Shown here: in pieces, positions 25,650-33,748 of the stretch
How positions within the stretch are numbered: the first letter of the stretch is position 1
Layout: every line of letters starts with the position of its first letter
NCBI GenBank assembly: GCA_029262415.1
Contig: JAJCZL010000046.1
Coordinates: 16,878 to 80,877, forward strand
Direction: 5' to 3'
DNA from: Deltaproteobacteria bacterium
GTDB taxonomy: Bacteria; Desulfobacterota; Binatia; UBA1149; JAJCZL01
DNA: 64,000 nucleotides
Notes under the pieces: generated by a model
The model's input: only the letters and a program-made list of their open reading frames with translations
Databases searched by the model: none
What the model was told of the DNA's origin: nothing
Position numbers and translations under genes: made by a program

Positions 25650-26990
25650 GTGACATCCCCACGCCCGTTCGCTCTCGCGGTTCAGCCGTTACCGCTGCAT
25701 ACCCGCGCCCGCCGATTTTTCACGGTCGCCGCTATGGTTGTAACCGTGTACGCAAGCTACAAGGCCTTACAGATCGTCGGCAAGGTCACCGGGCGCTCCG
25801 CTGAAGCCGACTACTACGCGCGCCAACACCGCCGCGCAGCCCACCTCGTCCGCGCCACTGCGCTGCGCCTGGAAGGCCTCTTGATCAAAGCTTGTCAGTT
25901 CGCCGCCAGCCGCGCCGACATCCTACCGCGCGAGTTCACCGACGTCCTCGCCACGCTGCATGACCGCGTGCCGCCGCGTGCGAGCGAGGAGATGCGCGTG
26001 CAGATAGAGAGCGGTCTCGGCGGCACGATCGAAGATCTTTTCGCGACGTTTGACCGACAACCGGTCGCCGCGGCCTCACTGGCACAGGTACACCGCGCGC
26101 GTACCCACCAAGGCCAAGACGTCGCCGTCAAGGTCCAGTATCCGGGAATCGATCGGATTGTCGCAACCGACCTCGCCAACTTCGGGTTCTTCGTACAGTT
26201 GCTTGCACGCATCGAGAAGCGTTTCGACCTCCGCCTACTGCTGCATGAGTTGCGGGTGACGATCCCGCTTGAACTCGACTTTGTTAACGAGGCTGCCAAT
26301 GCGAAACACTTCGCCGCAGACTTCGCCGATGACGATCGCATCGTCTTTCCTACGCCGGTTGACGAGCTGACCTGTCGGACCGTGCTGACCATGAACTTCA
26401 TAGAGGGCACCAAGATCTCCGACATCGCGGGACTCACTAGCGCCGGGATCGACAAGCACGCGGTCGCAGAACTGCTGACCGATTGCTACCTACGACAGAT
26501 CCTCGTAAACGGATTTTTCCACGGCGATCCACACCCCGGCAACATCCTCGTGCAGGGCGGCCCGAAACTCGTGCTCTTGGATTTGGGCTTGGCCAAACAG
26601 CTCAGCACCGAGATGCGCAACGGTGTCGTCAAGCTCGCGGCCGCGATAATTTCACGCGACGCTGATCTGATCGGCTCGGCGTTTCGCGAACTAGGCTTCA
26701 AAACCCGAAGCGGCGATGACGACACGCTCATAACCCTCGGAGAGGTGATGCTCGGGCAAGCCATACACGCGGGCAAAGCCTACGCCGATTTGCAGATGGT
26801 CGAGCGGATCAACCGCGAGCTCATGGAAGCGCTACGGGTGAACCCTATCGTTCGCGCGCCCTCAGACCTGTTACTGGTTTTGCGCGTGATGGGGCTGCTG
26901 AGCGGAATCGGCAAGATGCTCGACTCTCGCGTCGATCCAATGGCCGCGATCCTCCCCTTTATGATGGATACCTGGCTCAGTCCGGCCTAG
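25650..26990 (+). CDS. ABC1 / AarF-UbiB family atypical kinase
   Basis: A 446-aa member of the ABC1/UbiB family, often linked to ubiquinone or lipid metabolism. Family motifs are present: the KxGQ-like ALRLEGLLIKACQFAASRADILP (KACQ here), PVAAASLAQVHRA with the alanine-rich nucleotide loop, VAVKVQYPGI, LDFVNEAANAKHF, FFHGDPHPGN and VLLDLGLAKQL. The KxGQ motif reads KACQ, an unusual change. Start at GTG 25650; an open extension upstream overlaps ccmD. Its stop overlaps the convergent hemolysin III stop at CTAG. Confidence 0.85.
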   Translation: MTSPRPFALAVQPLPLHTRARRFFTVAAMVVTVYASYKALQIVGKVTGRSAEADYYARQHRRAAHLVRATALRLEGLLIKACQFAASRADILPREFTDVLATLHDRVPPRASEEMRVQIESGLGGTIEDLFATFDRQPVAAASLAQVHRARTHQGQDVAVKVQYPGIDRIVATDLANFGFFVQLLARIEKRFDLRLLLHELRVTIPLELDFVNEAANAKHFAADFADDDRIVFPTPVDELTCRTVLTMNFIEGTKISDIAGLTSAGIDKHAVAELLTDCYLRQILVNGFFHGDPHPGNILVQGGPKLVLLDLGLAKQLSTEMRNGVVKLAAAIISRDADLIGSAFRELGFKTRSGDDDTLITLGEVMLGQAIHAGKAYADLQMVERINRELMEALRVNPIVRAPSDLLLVLRVMGLLSGIGKMLDSRVDPMAAILPFMMDTWLSPA

Positions 26991-27616
26991 GCGGCATAAT
27001 TAAGAACTGCGACGAAGTGGCAACAGGTTCCGGCAAGAACGAACAAGTGCCAAACCAGGTGGCTGTAGCGGACCCGTTGGAGCGCGTAAAAGGCCACACC
27101 ACCCGTATACGAAAGCCCGCCGGCTACCAGCCAAAACAATCCCCAGCTCTCCAAATTGGCCGTCAACGGCTTTACCGCGATCAAAATAAGCCAACCCATC
27201 GCGATGTACACACAGGTGGATAGGGTATCGTACTTGACGCCGCCGACGACCTTTGCGACCACTCCGCAGAGCGCGAGTCCCCAGATCACGCTGAGCAGCG
27301 TCCATCCCCACGCACCGCGAAGAACACCGAGGGTGAACGGCGTATAGGTCCCCGCAATCATCAAATAAATCGCCGCATGGTCGAGCACCCGGCAGATCCG
27401 TTTGGCTCGGGCCCTGTCTGCAGGCATTGCGTGATAAACGGTCGACGCCAAATAAAGCAGCGTCATCGCGACGGCAAAGACCGCAGCCCCAATAATCGGC
27501 GCGGTCTCGCCGGTGCGCGAAGCACTCAAAATTAGGTAAGGCATACCCACGGCGGCCAAAACGAGGCCGACCCCGTGCGAAACACTGTTGGCTATTTCTT
27601 CGCCCTTAGACTGCAT
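26987..27616 (-). CDS. Hemolysin III / PAQR-type membrane protein
   Basis: A 209-aa protein with seven hydrophobic segments. Family motifs are EIANSVSHGVGLVLAAVG, STVYHAMP, RVLDHAAIYLMIAGTYTPF and, near the C-terminus, HLFVLAGTCCHF. The conserved Ser/His/Asp/His residues suggest the CREST hydrolase group. Start ATG 27616 is preceded by AGGGAA; an extended frame reaches 27694. Bacterial function is poorly known and the hemolysin label is historical. It is divergent from typA. Confidence 0.88.
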   Translation of the reverse strand: MQSKGEEIANSVSHGVGLVLAAVGMPYLILSASRTGETAPIIGAAVFAVAMTLLYLASTVYHAMPADRARAKRICRVLDHAAIYLMIAGTYTPFTLGVLRGAWGWTLLSVIWGLALCGVVAKVVGGVKYDTLSTCVYIAMGWLILIAVKPLTANLESWGLFWLVAGGLSYTGGVAFYALQRVRYSHLVWHLFVLAGTCCHFVAVLNYAA

Positions 27617-27807
27617 TTTCCCTGCTATTTCCCTGACTTGCGCCGTTTCGTGAGGTCCCCGTAGGATCGCAAACCCGCCTCTGCTTCGGGTCAAGGCGTG
27701 ACTCTACACCTTTTAACCGACTATAGGGGGTTAGAAAAACACAATAATCGGCTCGCGCGACTTTTCTTCGGCGTGCTGCTAGGCTGGCGCGATTTTCTGA
27801 GGAGAAG

Positions 27808-27829
27808 GGTCGCATTAGAAGATGCGGCC
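27808..27829 (+). promoter_or_regulatory. Stem-loop in the typA leader
   Basis: GGTCGCAT and ATGCGGCC (8-bp arms, one G-U type pair in RNA) flank a 6-base loop, ending 9 bases before the typA ATG. No strong Shine-Dalgarno lies between hairpin and start, so the structure may control initiation. Confidence 0.4.
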
Positions 27830-27838
27830 TGAACAAAG

Positions 27839-29671
27839 ATGCAAACCGACACACCCCGCCGCGACGACATCCGCAATATCGCGATCATCGCCCACGTAGA
27901 CCATGGCAAGACCACACTCGTTGACGCGATGCTCCATCAAAGCGGCATCTTCGGCGCGCACATGCACGTTGCAGAACGGGTCATGGACTCGAACGTCCTG
28001 GAAAGGGAGCGGGGGATCACCATCCTAGCCAAGAACACCGCGGTAGTTTTCGAGAGTGTGAAGATCAACATCGTCGACACCCCCGGCCACGCCGACTTCG
28101 GGGGCGAGGTGGAGCGAACGCTTACAATGGTCGACGGCGTGATGTTGCTCGTAGATGCATCCGAGGGTCCGCTGCCGCAGACCCGCTTCGTACTGCAAAA
28201 AGCGCTTTCGCTCGGGCTCCCACCTATCGTCTGCGTCAACAAGATTGATCGGCCTGACGCCCGCATCGGCGAAGTACTCGACGAAATCTACGACCTGTTC
28301 ATAGACCTCGGCGCCACCGAACAGCAACTCGATTTTCCCGTCGTCTATACGAATGCGAAGGCAGGTACGGCAACACGCTCACTAGAGGTGCCGGCCGAAA
28401 ACCTGCGCACGTTGTTCCAGTTGATCGTCTCCACGCTGCCCGGCCCTCGCGCCGACCCCTCAGCAACACCGCAGTTCCAGTGCAACAACCTCGACTACAA
28501 CGATTACGTGGGTCGCATCGCAATCGGTTGTCTGAAAAACGGCACGCTGGAGAAGAACCAAACCTACGCGCTCTGCCGATCAGACGAAGCGCCGCGCAAC
28601 ATCAAAATCAGCCAGATATTCACCTGGGTGGGGTTGGAGCGCAAAGAGGTCAAGAGCGTCGCAGCAGGCGATTTGATCGCTGTCGCAGGTATCGAAGACA
28701 TCAATATCGGCGATACTATCTCCGACCGTGACGAGCCGGTCCCGCTTCCCGCGATCCGTATAGACGAGCCAACCATTTCGATGTTCTTCGGCGCCAACAC
28801 CAGCCCTTGGGCCGGGCGCGAGGGGGAGTTCGTCACCTCGAGTAAGCTGCGCGAGCGCCTCGCGCAGGAGCAGCGTCGCAACGTCAGCCTACGGGTAGAA
28901 GACACCGGCAGCACTGAGTCTATACGCGTCACCGGCCGTGGTGAGCTGCAACTGGCTATCCTTATTGAGACGATGCGCCGCGAAGGTTACGAAATGCAGG
29001 TCTCTAAACCTGTCGTGGTCACCCGCGACATTGACGGCGTGATCCACGAACCTGTCGAACTCCTGGTGATCGATGTTGCCGAAACCTACATCGGCGTCCT
29101 CACACAATTGCTTGCCGTACGCCACGGCAAGATGACCAAGATGACAAACGCCGGTTCGGGCCACGTGCGGCTCGAATTCAGCGTCCCTTCGCGTGGGCTG
29201 ATCGGGTTCCGATCTCGTTTTCTGACCGAGACGCGCGGCACCGGTACCATGAACGCGCTGTTCGACGGATGGGCTCCCTGGCACGGAAAAATCCAGGCGC
29301 GCGTCAACGGATCGATGATGGCCGACCGCGAAGGAACAGCGACACCCTACTCGGTGTTTCACCTGCAAGAACGTGGAACGATGTTCATCCCACCGAGCAC
29401 TAAGGTGTACGAAGGCATGATCATCGGAGAGTACTCGCGCACCAGCGACCTAAACGTCAATATCGTCCGCGAGAAGAAGCTCACCAACATGCGCGCCTCC
29501 GGTCACGACGAGGCCGTGGTGATTACGCCGCATCGCGAGATGCAACTGGAGTCGAGTCTGGAGTGGGTCGAGGACGACGAACTCGTTGAGGTCACGCCCA
29601 AGTCGATCAGACTTCGCAAGCGGATCCTCGCCGCCAACCAGCGACCGAAGAAGCGCAACGCCGACGAATAG
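27839..29671 (+). CDS. typA: Ribosome-associated GTPase TypA/BipA
   Basis: A 610-aa translational GTPase related to EF-G, acting on the ribosome in assembly and stress adaptation. G1 is AHVDHGKTTLVD, the switch region RERGITILAKNTAV, G3 VDTPGHADFGGEVER and G4 VNKIDRPDA. Domain II, the two EF-G-like domains (ESIRVTGRGELQLAILIETMRREG) and the TypA-specific C-terminal domain (SVFHLQERGTMFIPPSTKVYEGMIIGE) are all present. The full length and intact motifs indicate a working gene. Confidence 0.97.
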   Translation: MQTDTPRRDDIRNIAIIAHVDHGKTTLVDAMLHQSGIFGAHMHVAERVMDSNVLERERGITILAKNTAVVFESVKINIVDTPGHADFGGEVERTLTMVDGVMLLVDASEGPLPQTRFVLQKALSLGLPPIVCVNKIDRPDARIGEVLDEIYDLFIDLGATEQQLDFPVVYTNAKAGTATRSLEVPAENLRTLFQLIVSTLPGPRADPSATPQFQCNNLDYNDYVGRIAIGCLKNGTLEKNQTYALCRSDEAPRNIKISQIFTWVGLERKEVKSVAAGDLIAVAGIEDINIGDTISDRDEPVPLPAIRIDEPTISMFFGANTSPWAGREGEFVTSSKLRERLAQEQRRNVSLRVEDTGSTESIRVTGRGELQLAILIETMRREGYEMQVSKPVVVTRDIDGVIHEPVELLVIDVAETYIGVLTQLLAVRHGKMTKMTNAGSGHVRLEFSVPSRGLIGFRSRFLTETRGTGTMNALFDGWAPWHGKIQARVNGSMMADREGTATPYSVFHLQERGTMFIPPSTKVYEGMIIGEYSRTSDLNVNIVREKKLTNMRASGHDEAVVITPHREMQLESSLEWVEDDELVEVTPKSIRLRKRILAANQRPKKRNADE

Positions 29672-29686
29672 GCAGTCGGGTGGCGG

Positions 29687-30259
29687 TCAGAAGTCGCGAT
29701 CCATGACCGTTTTGCGCTCGTCTTCGCGGGCGCGAAGAATCGCGTTGTCGCACAACTTACGAACCTGCACCGAAAGCGCGGCCATCACGTTCTCCGACGT
29801 ATTCATGCCCGAACGCGCACGAATATAAGCCTTTAGCTTCGACGCAACGATCAAAATATCGTTCGGCAGGTCGTCACCGTTGAGCGTACCGAGCACCCCG
29901 ACGCCGCTACGCTGCGCCCCTCCCCTAGGATTTGTCGCCGTGCCGCCCGCAGCCGACATCGAAGTACCGTCGGGCTTGCGGATTATAGCCGCCGGTGCCG
30001 CGGCCGAGCGCGGGGCAGACTCACCACTTCCACCCTGCTTCGCGGCGGCCCATTCCTGAGCGCTCGGTGCGCGCTGCTGCTCAGCCCACGACTCGCGGTG
30101 GCGCATGGTCGGAACGTGCACCTCCCAGCAACTCACCGAGCAGAAGACAAACGCGTTGCCCTTACGGTTACAAGTCGAAACGCTGCAAGCGTAGTAGTCG
30201 GTACCGAACCCAAGATAGCGTTTGCAGGTACTACAGCGGCGCCAGAAGTTATCGTTCAT
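29687..30259 (-). CDS. Zinc-finger protein with C-terminal histone-fold-like domain
   Basis: A 190-aa protein. Residues 9-54 hold C9-x2-C12, C25-x4-C30, C40-x3-C44, H48 and H54, a pattern fit for two zinc ions in a MYND/HIT/ZZ-like finger. A low-complexity Ala/Gly/Ser linker follows (about 60-125). The last 60 residues resemble a histone fold: helix 1 ILIVASKLKAYIRARSG, loop MNTSEN, long helix 2 VMAALSVQVRKLCDNAILRAR, then the histone-type loop RKTVMDRDF. The protein ends there, so helix 3 is missing or very short. Archaeal histones have RKTVKASDI at this place. DNA binding is inference. It is co-directional with 30268-30972 and the HNH gene. Confidence 0.7.
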   Translation of the reverse strand: MNDNFWRRCSTCKRYLGFGTDYYACSVSTCNRKGNAFVFCSVSCWEVHVPTMRHRESWAEQQRAPSAQEWAAAKQGGSGESAPRSAAAPAAIIRKPDGTSMSAAGGTATNPRGGAQRSGVGVLGTLNGDDLPNDILIVASKLKAYIRARSGMNTSENVMAALSVQVRKLCDNAILRAREDERKTVMDRDF

Positions 30260-30267
30260 ATACCCGT

Positions 30268-30972
30268 CTACTCTTTAAGTTTGATGCGCAGGCTCCCGTC
30301 GCGCACTTCGAGAGCTTCTACCCCCGCGGCAAACGCTTTCCAAAGCCCTTCGTTGCCGCCGAACCTTTCGACAAGGTCGATGTTCTTGATCCCGCCTAAC
30401 CATGCATTGGGGATCGGCACACCCATGATGCTCAAGCCTTTGAGCACGACTATCGGACGTCCGTTCGCGTAGGCCATTTCAACACCTGCGTTGAGACGCA
30501 ACGTCTTGCCCCCCATGAACGGAAAGTCGGGATCCAGCGCGACCAGGAGCTTGGCACTGACTAGGTTGTCAGCAAGATCGATAGCGACCCGTTCGGCTAA
30601 GTCGGAGTTCCTCGCGACCAGGGCGTTCACCTCACGTTCGTTGAAGGTAATCTCACGCTCGGCATCTTCTTCGTTGTAGCGCTCCGGTTGCAGGCGCTCG
30701 CTGCCGAGCTGCGGTTGCGACCCCGGCGCGGCGCGAACCCCTTCACGTTTCTTAAACTCCGCGAAGCCCTCCAATCGGGTAAGCTTTTCTTCGAGCACGC
30801 GCTCTTCCCCTACACTCAGAGCGACAGGCTTGAGCTTCGCAGGAAACACGTACGCACGCACGATCCAGACCGTCGCAAAGACCGTAGCAAGCATCGTTAA
30901 AGCGAGCATCCCGAACAGTTGCAGCCAACTGAAACGGCGGCCGCGGTCATGAGTATGGGTTGAATCGGTCAT
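30268..30972 (-). CDS. Hypothetical single-pass membrane protein
   Basis: A 234-aa protein with one N-terminal membrane helix (LFGMLALTMLATVFATVWIVRAYVF) after a His-rich cytoplasmic tip (MTDSTHTHDRGRR). The periplasmic part has a charged helical region (ERVLEEKLTRLEGFAEFKKREG) and then EITFNEREVNALVARNSDLAERVAIDLADNLVSAKLLVALD. The latter looks like the lipid-binding beta domain of DUF2993-like proteins, but I do not recognise the family firmly. Start at the internal ATG 30972; the frame extends to 31065. The histone-fold gene begins 8 bases after its stop. Confidence 0.65.
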   Translation of the reverse strand: MTDSTHTHDRGRRFSWLQLFGMLALTMLATVFATVWIVRAYVFPAKLKPVALSVGEERVLEEKLTRLEGFAEFKKREGVRAAPGSQPQLGSERLQPERYNEEDAEREITFNEREVNALVARNSDLAERVAIDLADNLVSAKLLVALDPDFPFMGGKTLRLNAGVEMAYANGRPIVVLKGLSIMGVPIPNAWLGGIKNIDLVERFGGNEGLWKAFAAGVEALEVRDGSLRIKLKE

Positions 30973-31109
30973 CGACGTCTCCGGGGCGAGTTCTCCTACC
31001 TGCACGCGCAGCTGCCTGACCAGGCCGCGACCACGACACACCAGGTGTGATCTATTAGCGCACAAGCAGCCTCAGGCTCAAACGCCTGGGGCGCCGGCGG
31101 ACGGAGTTG

Positions 31110-31709
31110 CTATATCCGGGCGCCTTTCGCCTGGTTGCAGGCGCGGCATAGCAGCTGAAGATTCTGCGCCGATGCGGCACCGCCGTGGGAGAGCGGGATA
31201 ATGTGATCGAACTGAAGGTTTTGGCGCGCACCGCAACCTACGCAGGCTCCTTGGTCGCGCCGCCAGACCTCATGACGAATTGGTTCCGGAATCGGTGAGC
31301 GGGTACGGCGTTCAAAAGGAAGCGGCGCCTCGGGCGCGTCGAAGCATACCTCGAGCTCGAGCTTGGCTGACGCCGTCTTGTCGTGGACATCGCAGAGCGC
31401 CTCGAAGGCCTCCAGCATCGCCAACGCGTCGCGCGCATCCGGCGTGCCCGCCGGAGCGCGCATGCGCTTGCCGCAGTGATCGCATTGGTAGTGGGCCGAG
31501 CGCACGTTGGGGCTGAGGTCGAGCAGCACCATCGCCGATTCGTGGCAGCGCGCGCAGGGCTGAATCAAAAAGTGTTGCTCGACAAACTCACCAAGGTCTT
31601 CCGCGCAGCGCTCGGCCCGACTGCGCAGGCGCGCAAGCCGTAGCCGGCGCCATAGGACGAAGGCGGGCACCATTAGTGCCGCGAGAAAACCCCATTGAAG
31701 TTCCGTCAC
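31110..31709 (-). CDS. Membrane-tethered HNH nuclease-like protein
   Basis: A 199-aa protein. It starts at GTG 31709 (GAGAAGCAAG upstream) with an N-terminal membrane helix LQWGFLAALMVPAFVLWRRL. A zinc ribbon (PCARCHES... YQCDHCGKRMR) follows. The C-terminal HNH domain is complete: RRDQGACVGCGARQNLQFDHIIPLSHGG and NLQLLCRACNQAKGARI, with both CxxC zinc knuckles and the catalytic DH. HNH enzymes cut DNA; tethering one to the membrane with an added zinc ribbon is unusual. A role in DNA uptake, defence or chromatin upkeep with the downstream histone-fold gene is speculative. Confidence 0.8.
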   Translation of the reverse strand: MTELQWGFLAALMVPAFVLWRRLRLARLRSRAERCAEDLGEFVEQHFLIQPCARCHESAMVLLDLSPNVRSAHYQCDHCGKRMRAPAGTPDARDALAMLEAFEALCDVHDKTASAKLELEVCFDAPEAPLPFERRTRSPIPEPIRHEVWRRDQGACVGCGARQNLQFDHIIPLSHGGAASAQNLQLLCRACNQAKGARI

Positions 31710-31761
31710 CTTGCTTCTCTCAGTTGGCGCAGCGCCCGCGCGGCCGGAGTCGGCTGACCGC

Positions 31762-32865
31762 TCAGAACGAGAGTATATTCCCCTGCGACGGCAACACGCG
31801 ACCTTCGAGCGTTTCGCGGTAGACGTGCTCGATAGACTTCTCACCCGAGCTCGCGGCGACCGTGATCCACTCGCGCGCTGGGCCGATCAGCCGGGCCCAT
31901 GCTCCGCCTAGCCGTTGTTGCAGCGCATCCGCACCCCAGTCGGCCTCGCGCTTCTTGATCTGGTCGGGGGCGAAAAAGAACGTCGGTTGCGCGCCCGGTA
32001 GCGGCACCATCTCGCCGCCGTTTTCCCAGTGCGAAGCGCCGACCATCAGGCTGAATTTGAGGTTATCGGCGAAGTGGCTGTGTACCGCGGCGCGGACGTC
32101 TCCGTTTCCTGACATGTCGATATAAACGCCGCCCTGCTCTATGGGTAAAGAGGCGATCTCGTCGTAGGTCACGGTCTTGTCGTAGCAACCAAGCGCTTCG
32201 ACGAACTTACGGTTACCAGCCGAGGTCAGCCCGATAACATCGCATCCCGCGCCGCAAAGTTCATGCAGACAAAACGCCGCGCACAGCGCAGTCTTGCTCG
32301 ATGCGCTGGAGAAAAGCACTTGCTTCGCACCGTAGTAGTCAGCGTCGGCGATCATATCGGCGATGAGAAAGCCCGTCATGAACAGCGGTCGAAGCAACGA
32401 CTGCTGCGCTTCGCAGCCGACGTCGTAGCCGGGATCGGCGGCGGTGCGTAGGTAGTTGTTGTAGACCGGGTGCAAGGCCTTGCGATGCTCGGTGCCGTCG
32501 ACGAAACCGGCAGCTGTCACCCTTGCCGGCTGCAAAACCAGATGCGTGGATAACGGCCAATAACCGTATAGGCGCTCCCCTACTTTAACGCCTTCGTGCT
32601 TGGAGGCGACAACGTCGGCAAAACCCCAAACCGGGATTCGCCCCCACCCCTCGACGGCTGGAAAGAAGTTCCAATAGGCCATCTGTTCACCGAATACCGC
32701 ATAGGTGATGTTGTTGGCGGTGAAAGCGAAGGTATCGACCTTCGCGAGAACCTCGCCGTCGGCCAGATCGGCTTGGGCGGGAACCGGCGCGGTCCGGAAT
32801 TCACAGGTTCGAAGATCGTCTTTCTTTACGAGAAACTCGGTTGCGGTATCGGTTTGTACTGCCAT
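31762..32865 (-). CDS. DUF2855-family protein
   Basis: A 367-aa protein matching the DUF2855 family by layout: DGEVLAKVDTFAFTANNITYAVFGEQMAYWNFFP near the N-terminus, GWGRIPVWGFADVVAS, then LFSSASSKTALCAAF and GLTSAGNRKFVEALGCYDKTVTYDEI. The central part looks like an alcohol-dehydrogenase-type nucleotide fold, and family members are thought to be MDR-like oxidoreductases. The catalytic zinc ligands of classical MDR enzymes are not evident. It stands between the HNH gene and the NFACT-R gene, all reading left. Confidence 0.85.
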   Translation of the reverse strand: MAVQTDTATEFLVKKDDLRTCEFRTAPVPAQADLADGEVLAKVDTFAFTANNITYAVFGEQMAYWNFFPAVEGWGRIPVWGFADVVASKHEGVKVGERLYGYWPLSTHLVLQPARVTAAGFVDGTEHRKALHPVYNNYLRTAADPGYDVGCEAQQSLLRPLFMTGFLIADMIADADYYGAKQVLFSSASSKTALCAAFCLHELCGAGCDVIGLTSAGNRKFVEALGCYDKTVTYDEIASLPIEQGGVYIDMSGNGDVRAAVHSHFADNLKFSLMVGASHWENGGEMVPLPGAQPTFFFAPDQIKKREADWGADALQQRLGGAWARLIGPAREWITVAASSGEKSIEHVYRETLEGRVLPSQGNILSF

Positions 32866-32893
32866 TTACTCTCCCAGCGCGCCGCGCGCGCGG

Positions 32894-33325
32894 TCAGACT
32901 GCCGACCCGCCCTCGCTATTGCCATCCTCGGGTAGCGCCGGGCGCACTTTGACGACTTCTTCCTTACGGATCTCGACGGTACCCGGTTTCGCACCACGCG
33001 GCTTGCTGACGTTGCTTGCCGACGTATACGAGACCGGTACCACGCCGCCTGCGCGGGCCTTGCTATGGTAGGCGGCAACAGCGGCGGCGCGCTTGATCAG
33101 GTCGCGGTCGGCCTTCTCACCGTCGGGTCCTTGCAAAATGACATGGCTTCCGGGCACCGCCCGAGCGTGAAACCACGTGTCATATGACCGCGCCACCTTG
33201 AGGCTCAAGCGGTCGTTGTCGGCGTCGCTGCGGCCCGCCGACACCGTCCAACCACCGCCAAGGTCGTACGTGAAGACCCGCCCTGCGCCGTCCGAACGTG
33301 GACGGTCTTTCAGTGTTCTTGCCAA
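32894..33325 (-). CDS. Stand-alone NFACT-R (DUF814) domain protein
   Basis: A 143-aa protein consisting only of an NFACT RNA-binding domain: WTVSAGRSDADNDRLSLKVARSYDTWFHARAVPGSHVILQG, then AAAVAAYHSKARAGGVVPVSYT and VRKP-like SNVSKPRGAKPGTVEI. In RqcH/Tae2 this domain sits at the C-terminus of a ribosome quality-control factor. Here the NFACT-N and coiled-coil parts are absent. The DxWFHxxxxPGSHV motif is intact. The start appears to be TTG 33325, overlapping the VOC stop by 16 bases, which implies coupling. Confidence 0.8.
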   Translation of the reverse strand: MARTLKDRPRSDGAGRVFTYDLGGGWTVSAGRSDADNDRLSLKVARSYDTWFHARAVPGSHVILQGPDGEKADRDLIKRAAAVAAYHSKARAGGVVPVSYTSASNVSKPRGAKPGTVEIRKEEVVKVRPALPEDGNSEGGSAV

Positions 33326-33741
33326 GGGTCGTAGTTTCCGAAGTTCCAGATATGGCCTTCAGGATCGCGACAGGAATAGCCACGACCTCCGTAGTCTTCG
33401 TCCTTAATGTCCAACACGATCACGGCACCTGCCGCAACGGAACGCTGGTAATGTGCGTCGGGATTCACAACCACGATATAGGCGCTTTGCGTATTCACGG
33501 CCTCGGGGCCGTCCGGCGGCCGTACCAACGCGCTGTAGTCGCCCGCACCCGTGCTCCCGAGCATGATCATACCGTTACCATAGCGTAGTTGTGCGTGTGC
33601 AATCCTACCACCTTCGCCCTCGATGACCATGTGACGCTCGAATCCGAAAGCGTCACAAAGCCATTTGACCGCCGCGCCGGCATCCTTGTAGCGCATCGTA
33701 GGGATGACGTTGACCCGTGTGCTTTTCATGTTCTGCGGCAT
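33310..33741 (-). CDS. VOC (glyoxalase/bleomycin-resistance) family protein
   Basis: A 143-aa vicinal-oxygen-chelate protein with two beta-alpha-beta-beta-beta modules: VIPTMRYKDAGAAVKWLCDAFGFERHMV and AYIVVVNPDAHYQRSVAAGAVIVLD, ending RGYSCRDPEGHIWNFGNY, where Glu/His near the end are typical metal ligands. This layout matches the PhnB/YdcJ-like group often annotated as glyoxalase. Substrate unknown. I start at MPQNMKST (ATG 33741); MKST is an alternative. It lies 7 bases after arfB. Confidence 0.85.
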   Translation of the reverse strand: MPQNMKSTRVNVIPTMRYKDAGAAVKWLCDAFGFERHMVIEGEGGRIAHAQLRYGNGMIMLGSTGAGDYSALVRPPDGPEAVNTQSAYIVVVNPDAHYQRSVAAGAVIVLDIKDEDYGGRGYSCRDPEGHIWNFGNYDPWQEH

Positions 33742-33748
33742 GATTCGT

